Origin: Parafrankia irregularis
GTDB taxonomy: Bacteria > Actinomycetota > Actinomycetes > Frankiales > Frankiaceae
Assembly: GCF_001536285.1 (NCBI RefSeq)
Contig: NZ_FAOZ01000040.1
Location: 1 to 64,000, forward strand
Length of the DNA stretch: 64,000 nucleotides
Direction: 5' to 3'
Of this stretch, positions 51,386 to 59,610 are shown piece by piece. The first letter of the stretch is position 1; each line of letters begins with the position of its first letter. The position numbers and the translations under genes are program-made. The notes beneath the pieces were generated by a model, which saw nothing but the letters and a program-made list of their open reading frames with translations, made no database searches and had not been told where the DNA came from.

Positions 51386-52435
51386 TCACACAAGTGCGCT
51401 GCCGGGCAACGCGGGGCTCTGGCGCGCGGGGCCTTCTCCGGCACCATGACGCTCGATCGCGGTGGCGATCTCATCCAGGTCGCCGCCGCTGAGAACCACC
51501 TCGCCACCGGCCGGCAGCCAGGCTTCGATCTGGTCCGGACGCCGGGCCCCGACAATCGCGGCGGTCACCCCATCGAAGGACAACGTCCAGGCCACAGCCA
51601 CCGCGGCCACCGTCGTCCCGTTCCGGTCCGCGATGGGGCGCAGCGCGTCCACCAGGGCCAGGTTCCGGTCGAGCGCGGGCCGCACGAACTCCGGCGACCG
51701 ATGGCGCCAGTCATCCTCCGGGAGCGACTGCGAGCGCTCCAGCGACCAGCGGCCACTGAGCAGCCCCGACTGCATCGGGCTGTAGACGATCACTCCGATG
51801 TCCCGCATCGCACAGTAGGGCAGGAGATCCGTCGCGGCCAGCCGGTTGATCATCGAGAACGGCGGCTGCAGGACGTCGACGCCGCCCACGGTGGCCGCCT
51901 CCTCCAGCTGGCCCACCGAGAGGTTCGACACACCCACCGCGCGAATCTTGCCGGCCGCGCGGAGCTCATGCAGGGTGCCGACCGCGTCGGCGATCGACGT
52001 GCCGTCCTGCGGCGGCCAGTGCAGCTGGTAGAGGTCGATGCGCTCGGTCCGCAGCCGCCGCAGCGAGGCCTCGACCTCCGCGCGGATCGACGAGGGCGCA
52101 CCGACCCGCTCCGGCGGCCGGGAGAAGTCGCTCTCGTCCCAGACCAGGCCGCACTTGGTGAAGACGTAGGGCCGCTCGTCGGCGGGGATGTCGGCCAGCG
52201 CGCGGGCGACCAGCTCCTCGGAGTGACCGAGCCCGTAGACCGCGGCGGTGTCGATCCAGTTCACCCCGGACCGCACCGCGGCGCGGATCGCCTCGACGGC
52301 CTCGGCGTCGTCCTGGGCCCCCCACCCGAACGCCCAGCCCGCCCCGCCGATGGCCCAGGCGCCGAACCCGACCCGGGTGACGGACATGTCAGTCCTGCCG
52401 AGTCGGACGGTCGGCAGCGATTCAGGAGCGGTCAT
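51386..52435 (-). CDS. Aldo/keto reductase
   Basis: 349 residues. LGRTDMSVTRVGFGAWAIGG, NWIDTAAVYGLGHSEELVARAL with the catalytic Asp and Tyr, PYVFTKCG with the Lys, LYQLHWPP with the His, and VGVSNLSVGQLEEA. The C-terminal part AVAWTLSFDGVTAAIVGARRPDQI binds NADPH. Substrate unknown (sugar or xenobiotic aldehydes and ketones are usual). ATG 52435 has GAGGAG 8 bases upstream. Single gene. Confidence 0.93.
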   Translation of the reverse strand: MTAPESLPTVRLGRTDMSVTRVGFGAWAIGGAGWAFGWGAQDDAEAVEAIRAAVRSGVNWIDTAAVYGLGHSEELVARALADIPADERPYVFTKCGLVWDESDFSRPPERVGAPSSIRAEVEASLRRLRTERIDLYQLHWPPQDGTSIADAVGTLHELRAAGKIRAVGVSNLSVGQLEEAATVGGVDVLQPPFSMINRLAATDLLPYCAMRDIGVIVYSPMQSGLLSGRWSLERSQSLPEDDWRHRSPEFVRPALDRNLALVDALRPIADRNGTTVAAVAVAWTLSFDGVTAAIVGARRPDQIEAWLPAGGEVVLSGGDLDEIATAIERHGAGEGPARQSPALPGSALV

Positions 52436-52877
52436 TCGGCATCTCCTCGTGAACGTGGGCGCCTGACCCGGGGTGCCCACCGGACTGCGCGCTGGCGTGA
52501 CCAGGCTCCGGTGACTCCGGGCCGCCGGAACGCGGGGACCTCGCCACCGCTCGCCGGACGTCCACCGACACCACCTGGCGCCTGCCGACGTCTGCCGCGC
52601 GCCCGCCAGACGTCTCCAGGCCCGATGCTGCCCGACCCGCGCCCCGTCCGCCCGTCAAGGTGGCCACCCACACGCCCGTGATGCGCCGCCACGAGACGAA
52701 AGTCACACGCGAGCAGGCCCTCGCGAACTACTGCGGACCAGAACCTACCGGGACGCGGACGGCACAGGAGCGGCCGTCGCACGGGCGACCATCAGAGAGC
52801 CGAACGTCACACAGACGAACGCCGAACGGGCGAACGTCGCAGGGGTGAGCGCTGAACGGGTGAACGCCGAACGGACG
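52436..52877. other. 442-bp gap with degenerate short repeats
   Basis: No supported gene. Between about 52800 and 52875 variants of GAACGCCGAACGGG and GGGTGAACGCC recur, a degenerate run of roughly 12-24-bp units just behind the CYTH-CHAD stop. Confidence 0.4.
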
Positions 52878-54413
52878 TCAGCGGAACCAGCGGCGGTGGC
52901 GGCGGGCGGAGGCCGCCGGCCACAGATCGAAGAAGTCCCGTTCGGCCGTGCGGGCCCGGTGCTCCTCCAGCCCGAGCAGCACGCCCAGCGTGAAAGCGGA
53001 CGGGTCGCCGGCCTCCTGGGCACGCACCCCCCATTCGCGCAGCAGGCCGCGGGCGATCGTCGCGTCCTGATGTGTTCCGAGCAGTTCCTGCATCGACTCG
53101 GCGAGCCGGGCGAACGCCGCCGCGGACGAGCCGTAGACCGGGCCGACCGCCTCGGCCGCGTAGCGCAGCCGCTTGGCCTGCTTGCGCGCCGAGTGCAGCA
53201 GCTCGTCGCGTTCGAGGCCGATCGGCAGGTCACCGGCGCGGGCCACCTTGCGGGTCAGCCGGCGGTCGGCGTCATGCAGCAGGCCCGGGAGGATCTTCTC
53301 GGCGGGCTTGCGGGCGGACCCGGTCAGCGGCGCGTTGACGAGCGCGATCAGATCCTCGAGAAGCTGCAGATAGCGGGCGCTGCGCAACATCGCGAGCGCC
53401 TCTTCCCGTGCCGCGCTCTGGTCGGCGGCGAGATGGCCGGAGATGACCGCGGCCGCGTCGCCGCGGACCAGCTCGGCGGGCAGCTCGGCGAGCCGCTCGG
53501 TGAAGTAGGCGATCTGCACCTCCGCGTCACGCGCGCCGGACAGCGCCCCGGCCAGGTCGCGCAGCTCGCCGTCCAGGTGCGCGACGAGCTCGGCGGGGAA
53601 GAAGGGCGCGAACGTCCGCAGCGTGCTGCGTGTCCGGCGACAGGCGACCCGCATCCGGTGCACGGCGTCCGGGGCGTCCAGCCGCACCCGCGGGTCGGTG
53701 GCGAGCAGCGTCTCGACCTGGGCGATGAGATACGCACGGATCACGGTGCCGGCCGGTGTGCGGCGGCGCAGTTTGGCCGCGGCGGCGGGCACATCCGGGC
53801 CTGGCGCCTCGGCGAGTGCCGGGCCGAGCACCTGAGCCAGCTTCGAGGCGGACGCCGAGCGGCCGGCCCCGGCGGCCAGCAGCACCCGCTCCACATCGTC
53901 CAGCAGGGCAGGGGCGCCCGCACCGAGCTCGACCTCGATCTCGCGCCACTTCTGCGCGCCCGCGGCCGAGCCCAGGATCGTGGCGGACACCTGATCGTCG
54001 ACGACCTCGGCCAGATCCACACCTGCGTCGTCCCGCAGGCGCCGGGCCGTCCGCAGCGTCACCAGACGGGCGACCGGACGCAGCTCGGCTCCGCGCAGGT
54101 ACGCCGTGACGAGATCAACGAGGTCGGCGGGCACCGGGCCGCCGTCACCGCCGAGCGGCCGCTGGATCTCGTCCCGCGCCCCGGGGGCGACGGGGAGCTT
54201 CAGGTGCCAGCCGGCATCGGGCCCGCCGGTGCGCCGGCGCAGCGTGATGCGGTTGCGGGCCAGCCGCAGGTCCTCGGTGTCGTGGTAGACGGCCTCCAGT
54301 GTCACGGCACGGCGGGTGCGCGCCGTCGAGACACCGGGCACCTGGGCCAGCCTGGGCAGCATGAAGCCCGGATCCACCGAGTACTTGCGTTCGATCTCCC
54401 GAACCGAGCCCAT
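52878..54413 (-). CDS. CYTH and CHAD domain protein
   Basis: 511 residues. N-terminal CYTH domain with signature EIERKY (residues 6-11), VYHDTEDLRLARNRITLRRR, AGWHLKLPV; then a CHAD domain, helical with conserved basic/His residues (DAVHRMRVACRRTRSTLRTF, LRYAAEAVGPVYGSSAAAFARLAESMQELLGTHQDATIARGLLRE). CYTH enzymes act on triphosphates; CHAD domains bind polyphosphate. Role probably in polyphosphate or phosphate metabolism. ATG 54413 with GGGAGGGAG upstream; the frame to 54575 is an extension only. Confidence 0.92.
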   Translation of the reverse strand: MGSVREIERKYSVDPGFMLPRLAQVPGVSTARTRRAVTLEAVYHDTEDLRLARNRITLRRRTGGPDAGWHLKLPVAPGARDEIQRPLGGDGGPVPADLVDLVTAYLRGAELRPVARLVTLRTARRLRDDAGVDLAEVVDDQVSATILGSAAGAQKWREIEVELGAGAPALLDDVERVLLAAGAGRSASASKLAQVLGPALAEAPGPDVPAAAAKLRRRTPAGTVIRAYLIAQVETLLATDPRVRLDAPDAVHRMRVACRRTRSTLRTFAPFFPAELVAHLDGELRDLAGALSGARDAEVQIAYFTERLAELPAELVRGDAAAVISGHLAADQSAAREEALAMLRSARYLQLLEDLIALVNAPLTGSARKPAEKILPGLLHDADRRLTRKVARAGDLPIGLERDELLHSARKQAKRLRYAAEAVGPVYGSSAAAFARLAESMQELLGTHQDATIARGLLREWGVRAQEAGDPSAFTLGVLLGLEEHRARTAERDFFDLWPAASARRHRRWFR

Positions 54414-54611
54414 GCCGGCTCCCTCCCCGTCGTGAGTCGCCCTCGCCGGGACGATCAGTTGGACACCGGACGCATCGGCACCGGGCATCTGCCGCCAGGC
54501 GGGCCCCCGAGCACGGAAGGGACCTGGCAAGGCACAACACACAACGCACCCGCAGGCACGTTGTGATATGGACAACTTTTGTTTGCCTTTTGTTTACCTT
54601 AGCGCGGAAGG

Positions 54612-55541
54612 CTACCTCGGAACGGGGATCCACGAGACCTTTCCGGCAAGAATCACGTATCCGACGAAGGCAACACTGTCGATGAGTGTGTGCGCGATCA
54701 CCAGGGGTAGCACCCGGCCGGTGCGCTGGAAGATCCGCCCGAACAGCAGCCCCATCGCGACATTGCCGGCGAACCCGCCCAGCCCCTGGTAGAGGTGGTA
54801 GGAGCCGCGCAGCAGCGCACTCGCCAGCAGGGCGGAATTCGAGCGCCAGCCCAGCTCCCGCAGGCGGACGAGCAGATACCCAGCCACCACGACCTCCTCG
54901 GCCAGCCCGTTCTCGGCCGCGGAGGCGATCAGCACCGGCACCCGCCACCAGACGTCCGGCAGGCTCGACGGGGAGACCGTGAGGTTCGCGCCGCTGTGCC
55001 AGGCCGCCAGGTAGAAGGCAAGCCCCGCCCCACCCACCACCGCCGCCAGCGCCGCCCCGCGCAGGCCGTCCGCCCACGGGCGACGCCGATCGAGCCCGAT
55101 GGCCGCGGCGCCGCCGCCGTGCCGGCCGAGCAGATGGCACACGAGGAACACCGGCACCAACGCGGAGGCGATCGACGCGAGCTGCAACGCGAGATCGAGC
55201 CAGGGCCGGCCCGGCGCCGCCGACGAGTTCAGGCTCGCGACCTGTGAACGCACCGACTTCTCCGCGGTGAGCACGCCGACATACCGGATCAGCGCGAACA
55301 GGCCGGAGGATGCGAACGAGACGCCCAGAACGAGGAGAACCTCGTTGCGCAGCAGCCGGTGGCCGAGCGACTCCGCACCGCCCTGGTAGGCCGGCTCCGC
55401 CTCCGGCGTCGGTGCCGGCGCCGGCGCCGGAGGCGGAGGCGGAGCCGGCGGGCTCGTCGTCGTCATCGCCGTCGGAGGCGGTGCGGCTCCTGTGGGCACG
55501 GCGGAACCGTCCGCTCGGCTGCTACCGGAGCTGGCCCTCAT
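54612..55541 (-). CDS. CPBP family intramembrane metalloprotease
   Basis: About 309 residues. A Pro/Ala-rich start, then 7-8 membrane segments. Motif 1 AENGLAEEVVVAGYLLVRL (the EE pair), motif 2 LLRGSYHLYQGLGGF, motif 3 VIAHTLIDSVAFVG: the Abi/CAAX protease-bacteriocin-processing layout. Motif 1 lacks the Arg at the usual place (EEVVVAG), otherwise complete. Substrate unknown. GTG 55544, ATG 55541 and ATG 55463-55465 are all possible starts. Confidence 0.88.
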   Translation of the reverse strand: MRASSGSSRADGSAVPTGAAPPPTAMTTTSPPAPPPPPAPAPAPTPEAEPAYQGGAESLGHRLLRNEVLLVLGVSFASSGLFALIRYVGVLTAEKSVRSQVASLNSSAAPGRPWLDLALQLASIASALVPVFLVCHLLGRHGGGAAAIGLDRRRPWADGLRGAALAAVVGGAGLAFYLAAWHSGANLTVSPSSLPDVWWRVPVLIASAAENGLAEEVVVAGYLLVRLRELGWRSNSALLASALLRGSYHLYQGLGGFAGNVAMGLLFGRIFQRTGRVLPLVIAHTLIDSVAFVGYVILAGKVSWIPVPR

Positions 55542-55641
55542 CACCTAATGAAGGTAGTCGCGCCGCCGAAACGACTCCCGCGCCGGGAGCCGCCACCACC
55601 GTCCGCACCCGCCCTGGCCGGCCGCTCGAAGCCGGAGCTAC

Positions 55642-55702
55642 GAAGATCTGAGGAGTTTGGTCGTTGCGACGACCACGATCCTCAGATCTTGCTCAACAGC
55701 AA
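55642..55702. repeat. Dispersed palindromic repeat, copy 1
   Basis: TGAGGAGTTTGGTCGTT...ACCACGATCCTCAG followed by TTGCT..ACAGCA. Related to two copies at 59271-59330 and 59364-59424. Most diverged of the three in the centre (GCGACG in place of CGAACA). Lies between the CPBP gene's 5' end and the cydAB terminator. The gap 55542-55856 (315 bp) contains this repeat and the terminator and no gene. Confidence 0.7.
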
Positions 55703-55800
55703 CCGCAGTCACAGCCCCGGTCGGAGCCGGCGGACCACATCCGCCGCCTTCGGGAATGCGCTGCACACCCCTGGCCGGGATTGCGCGGCCCTGACGCAGC

Positions 55801-55837
55801 GCGGCCCTGCGCCGGCAGCATGCCGACGCAGGGCCGC
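55801..55837 (-). terminator. Terminator hairpin after cydB
   Basis: GCGGCCCTGCG / CGCAGGGCCGC, perfect 11-bp arms extended by CGGCA / TGCCG, 20 bp after the cydB stop on the minus strand. Very stable; no T tract. Confidence 0.8.
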
Positions 55838-55856
55838 ATCCCGGGCCGGTCCCTCG

Positions 55857-56864
55857 TCAGGACCTGGCCTCGGGGCTGGACACCTCCGGGCTGGAGAACA
55901 GGCGGAACAGCATCCACAGTGAGGGCACCAGGATGACGAGCCCGCAGCAGACCGCGATCAGCATCGCCACGATGTTGGCCGACGGGGCGGCGGCCGAGTC
56001 GATCGTCGCCTGGCCCATCACGAGATCCGGGTACTGCGCGGCGGCCCAGCCCCAAAGCACGCCGGCGACCGCGAGACCCGCCGTCACCCTCGCCGTCGTG
56101 AACCTGTGCCGCCACAGCGCCACCAGCGAGGACACCCCACCGATCGCGGAGATCACGACGAACGGGATCGAACGATCGGCGAACCGATCCGCGACCACCG
56201 GTGCCTCGGACCACAGCAGAGGCAACAGCGCGGCGGCGAGCAGCCCGGACACGACCGCACCGCCGAGCGCGCGGCGCCGGAAGCCCGGGACCAGATGCGC
56301 CGTCTCGGTGCTGGCGGCCGCGTCGCGGCACAGGTAGACCGCCGCCAGGAAGGCGGTCACCGCGAGCGCGAACACACCGCAGAGGATCCCGAAGGCACTC
56401 TTCACCGGGGTGAGCGGTGCGCCTTCGGCGACGTCACCGGTGGCGAGCGCGGCGCCGGCCACCCCGAGGGCGACCGGCGTGATCGCCGACGAGACCGCGA
56501 ACACGTGGCCCCACCAGTGGTCCGGCCCGGCGGCGCCTGAGCCGTACGCCCGGTACACGTAGGCCGCGCCACGCAGCACGATGCCGGCGAGCGCGCAGAT
56601 CAGCGGGATCTCCAGGGTCGAACCGACGACACCGAACGCCGCCGGGAAGCCGCTGAACATCATCACCACGACGAAGATGAGCCAGACGTGGTTCGCCTCC
56701 CAGATCGGGCCGAGCGCCGCGGAGACGAGCCGGCGCTGGTCCGCGGCGTCGCGGCCGCGGGCGAACAGGTCCCAGACGCCTCCTCCGAAGTCGGCGCCGC
56801 CGGTGAGGGCATAGGCGGTGAGCCCGAGCACCATCACGATGGCGAGCAGGTCCGCGGCGGTCAT
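55857..56864 (-). CDS. cydB: Cytochrome bd oxidase subunit II
   Basis: 335 residues, eight to nine membrane segments. LLAIVMVLGLTAYALTGGADFGGGVWDLFARG, SAALGPIWEANHVWLIFVVVMMFSGFP and YAAYVYRAYGSG-like region are subunit II marks (GADFGGGVWDL, GPIWEANHVWL). ATG 56864 has GGAGGGGG upstream and overlaps the cydA stop as ATGA. Forms the terminal oxidase with CydA. No cydCD is in the window. Confidence 0.95.
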   Translation of the reverse strand: MTAADLLAIVMVLGLTAYALTGGADFGGGVWDLFARGRDAADQRRLVSAALGPIWEANHVWLIFVVVMMFSGFPAAFGVVGSTLEIPLICALAGIVLRGAAYVYRAYGSGAAGPDHWWGHVFAVSSAITPVALGVAGAALATGDVAEGAPLTPVKSAFGILCGVFALAVTAFLAAVYLCRDAAASTETAHLVPGFRRRALGGAVVSGLLAAALLPLLWSEAPVVADRFADRSIPFVVISAIGGVSSLVALWRHRFTTARVTAGLAVAGVLWGWAAAQYPDLVMGQATIDSAAAPSANIVAMLIAVCCGLVILVPSLWMLFRLFSSPEVSSPEARS

Positions 56865-58522
56865 CGGGCGTCCCCCTCCTGCCCGGCACGGCCCGCGCCG
56901 GGACGGTCCGCACCGGGACGGCCGGGCGGCTCGGTTGTCAGGGCGTCGAATCCGGAGGCTTCCGACCTCGCGGAGCCGCCCGGCGGCGCGGACTGTTCGG
57001 GCAACGCTGAGGCTTCCGGCCTGGCGGAGGCTTCCGGCGCCGGCGCGGGCTGGCCCGCCGGCGCCGGCCGTGCATCCGGAATGTCCGGCGTGGTGGTGCT
57101 CTCGGCGATGGCGCCGCCGAGCACCGGCCCGCCGGTCGCCATCCGGCGCAGGATGAGCACCAGCGCGACCGCGAGGCCCAGGTAGAGCAGGACCGTCCCA
57201 GCGAAGATCACCGGCATGCCCTCGGTGGTCGTCACAGCCTCGTCCACCCGCATCCGGCCGTAGACGATCCAGGGCTGGCGGCCGCCCTCGGTCACCTCCC
57301 AGCCGGCCATCATCGCCGCCACGGAGGCCGGGCCCGAGGCAACCGCCGCCCACAGCCACGATCTGCCGGTGGGCAGCAGCGGCCGTTCCCCGCGCCGGCG
57401 CCGGCGCCAGACCGCGATACCGGTGGCGCCGGCGAAGGCGATCAGGGCACAGCCGAGCCCGACCATCACGTTGAAGGCCAGGTGCACCTGGCGCGCGTCC
57501 GGCCGCTCCTCCGGGGGCACCGCCGACAGGCCCGTGATCTCGTGATCGGCGCTGAAGCCCTCCATCAACGACAGCAGGTTGGGGATCTCGATCCCGTGCC
57601 GGACCTCGCCGGTCTCCTCGTCGTAGATCCCGCCGATGGTCAAGGGGGCATGTGTCTGGGTGTGGCCGATCCCCTCCATCGCGGCGAGCTTGATCGGCTG
57701 CTTCTCACCGACCACCCGGGCCGCGATGTCGCCGACGACCAACTGCAGGGGGGCACAGACGAGCAGGACGGTCAGACCGACGCGCAGTCCGCGCTGGTGA
57801 TACGCGTCGCGCCGGCCGCGCAGCAGGCCGACGGCATACACCCCGGCGACGATGCCGCCGGTGCACATCAGCGCAGCCAGCAGCATGTGGACGAGCTGAT
57901 GCGGCGCGGTCGCGGCCAGGAACGGGGCGAACGGCTCTGCCGAAACGACCTTGCCATCGACCTCTGTGATGTGACCGGGGGTGTTCATCCAGGCGTTGGC
58001 CGTGATGATGAAGAGAGTCGACATCGTCCCGGCGATGGCGATCGGCCACAGCGTCATCCAGTGAGCCCGCGGCGAGAGGCGCTTCCAGCCGTACAGGTAC
58101 ATGCCGATGAAGATCGCTTCGGTGAAGAACGCGAAGCCCTCCAGGGTGAACGACAGTCCGAGCACACCGCCGTACCGGGCCATGAAGGCCGGCCACAGCA
58201 GACCGAACTCGAAGGACAGTGCCGTCCCGGAGACTGCGCCGACGGCGAACAGCACCGCGAACGCCTTGGACCACTTGCGGGTCAGCGCCAGCCAGACCGG
58301 GTCACGGGTGCGGACCCAGCGGCCTTCGACGAACAGCAGGAGCCACGGCATCCCGACGCCGAACACCGCGAAGCAGATGTGGAACGCCAGCGAGATCGCG
58401 GTCTGCGCGCGCGCCAGGTCGGTGGACAGTGCGCTCGCGCGGGTCACATCCGCAGCCAGCGAGAGCGTCTCAACGTGGGAGAACACCGCGACATCGGTGA
58501 GAACTGCGGCGGCTTGGACCAT
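56861..58522 (-). CDS. cydA: Cytochrome bd oxidase subunit I
   Basis: 553 residues. DLARAQTAISLAFHICFAVFGVGMPWLL with the haem-ligand His, FSFTLEGFAFFTEAIFIGMYLYGW-like region, NAWMNTPG, the Q-loop with TQTHAPLTIGGIYDEETGEVRHGIEIPNLLSLM, and AGWEVTEGGRQPWIVYGRMR. Menaquinol:O2 oxidoreductase, high-affinity respiration without proton pumping. The C terminus has a Pro/Ala/Ser extension of about 80 residues. ATG 58522 follows GGAGGAG. Three TTCTACG-type dyads lie just upstream and overlap likely -10 boxes (TAGAAT), suggesting BlaI repression. Confidence 0.96.
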   Translation of the reverse strand: MVQAAAVLTDVAVFSHVETLSLAADVTRASALSTDLARAQTAISLAFHICFAVFGVGMPWLLLFVEGRWVRTRDPVWLALTRKWSKAFAVLFAVGAVSGTALSFEFGLLWPAFMARYGGVLGLSFTLEGFAFFTEAIFIGMYLYGWKRLSPRAHWMTLWPIAIAGTMSTLFIITANAWMNTPGHITEVDGKVVSAEPFAPFLAATAPHQLVHMLLAALMCTGGIVAGVYAVGLLRGRRDAYHQRGLRVGLTVLLVCAPLQLVVGDIAARVVGEKQPIKLAAMEGIGHTQTHAPLTIGGIYDEETGEVRHGIEIPNLLSLMEGFSADHEITGLSAVPPEERPDARQVHLAFNVMVGLGCALIAFAGATGIAVWRRRRRGERPLLPTGRSWLWAAVASGPASVAAMMAGWEVTEGGRQPWIVYGRMRVDEAVTTTEGMPVIFAGTVLLYLGLAVALVLILRRMATGGPVLGGAIAESTTTPDIPDARPAPAGQPAPAPEASARPEASALPEQSAPPGGSARSEASGFDALTTEPPGRPGADRPGAGRAGQEGDAR

Positions 58523-58564
58523 CGGGGCCTCCTCCACCGTGGTAGCAGCGAGCCCGTCGCGTAC

Positions 58565-58619
58565 TTCTACGTCCCGTAGAAAATTCTACGAGATGTAGAA
58601 GATTCTACGTTCCGTAGAA
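58565..58619. promoter_or_regulatory. Triple operator upstream of cydA (candidate BlaI sites O1-O3)
   Basis: Three 17-bp dyads at 58565-58581, 58584-58600 and 58603-58619, all TTCTACG-N3-NGTAGAA, with an exact 19-bp period. TTCTACGTTCCGTAGAA is the best. The minus strand shows TAGAAT twice inside them, fitting -10 boxes of the cydA promoter, so occupied sites would block RNA polymerase. Confidence 0.85.
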
Positions 58620-58669
58620 GATTTTTTGTTGTGAGATCGAGCGACCTGACCGAACTTGCGGGCAGGAAG

Positions 58670-58686
58670 TTCTACGCGGCGTAGGA
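58670..58686. promoter_or_regulatory. Fourth operator, at the blaI start
   Basis: TTCTACGCGGCGTAGGA, same consensus, ending 7 bp before the blaI ATG at 58694. TAGGAT at 58682-58687 could be the -10 box, putting transcription start on or near the ATG (leaderless). Indicates autoregulation. Confidence 0.8.
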
Positions 58687-58693
58687 TCGGTCT

Positions 58694-59203
58694 ATGGCTC
58701 GCCTGGGTGACCTGGAACGGTCGGTCATGGACGTCCTGTGGTCCGCGGAGGGCTGGCTGACCGCACGTAACGTCGCGGCCCGCCTGCACCACGAACGCGA
58801 CCTCGCCTACACCACCGTGCTGACCGTGCTGGAGCGCTTGGAGCGCAAGGGCTTCGTGCGCCGCCAGCGGGCCGCGCGCGCCCACCGTTACGCGGCGGCC
58901 GACAGCAGGGAGGCCGTGGTCGCGGAGGCGATGCTGGAAGCTCTCGGCACCGCCGACGACCGGGGCTCCGCGCTCGTCCGCTTCGTTGGCTCGGTGTCCG
59001 CGGAGGAGGCCGAGATCCTGCGCCGCGCGCTCGAGCCCACCGGCCCCGCCGACACGCCCGAGGCCACGCCCGGCACCGAGGGCGGCAGCGGCGAGCAGGC
59101 ACACGCGCCCGTCGAGGCCCCGGCGGCCGGATCCGACGGTGGCCCGGCGCGAGCCGAGGCCGGCACCGACAGCGCCCCTGACGCGGCGGCCCCGAGCGCC
59201 TGA
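58694..59203 (+). CDS. blaI: BlaI/MecI family transcriptional repressor
   Basis: 169 residues. The winged helix MARLGDLERSVMDVLWSAEGWLTARNVAARL, LAYTTVLTVLERLERKGFVRR, AHRYAAADSREAVVAEAML is typical BlaI/MecI/CopY. A Thr/Glu/Ala-rich tail of about 50 residues follows, longer than in classic members. Operators in front of it and of cydA suggest it represses itself and cydAB. An M56 peptidase lies 407 bp downstream, as BlaR1-like partners do. Confidence 0.93.
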   Translation: MARLGDLERSVMDVLWSAEGWLTARNVAARLHHERDLAYTTVLTVLERLERKGFVRRQRAARAHRYAAADSREAVVAEAMLEALGTADDRGSALVRFVGSVSAEEAEILRRALEPTGPADTPEATPGTEGGSGEQAHAPVEAPAAGSDGGPARAEAGTDSAPDAAAPSA

Positions 59204-59270
59204 CACGACCAGCGCGCCTGGCACCGGCACCGCCCCGCTCCCCTGCCCCGCGACCGCTTTGCCGCAGGCC

Positions 59271-59330
59271 GAGAGTTGAGGATTTCGGTCGTTCGAACAA
59301 CCACGATCCTCAGGATTTGCTCGGCAGCAG
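59271..59330. repeat. Dispersed palindromic repeat, copy 2
   Basis: TGAGGATTTCGGTCGTTCGA continuing ACAACCACGATCCTCAGG and TTTGCTCGGCAGCAG. Central GTTCGAAC palindrome and TGAGGAT / ATCCTCA outer arms. Copy 3 follows 34 bp later. The whole gap 59204-59610 (407 bp) contains copies 2 and 3 and no gene. Confidence 0.8.
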
Positions 59331-59363
59331 CGACGGCGACCGCGACCCGAGGCCACGGCGACC

Positions 59364-59424
59364 GAAGACCTGAGGATCTTCGTCGTTCGAACAACCACGA
59401 TCCTCGGGATTTGCTTGACAGCAG
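59364..59424. repeat. Dispersed palindromic repeat, copy 3
   Basis: TGAGGATCTTCGTCGTTCGA continuing ACAACCACGATCCTCGG and ATTTGCTTGACAGCAG. Nearly identical to copy 2 over the 27 bases from GTCGTTCGAAC to ATCCTC. Confidence 0.8.
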
Positions 59425-59610
59425 GGGCAGCCCGAAGATCGACGCACGGGACCTTTGGCCATGACCACCGTCAGGGGACTACCGGACGTCACCGAAGTCA
59501 CCCCCCGACTGCCCATAACAGCGACGACCAGCGCATTCGGTCCGATCAGGCTCGCAGTCGGCGCGCAATCGTAGTCAGTCCGGGTGCAGAGCGGTAGCGT
59601 CAGGCTGGAC

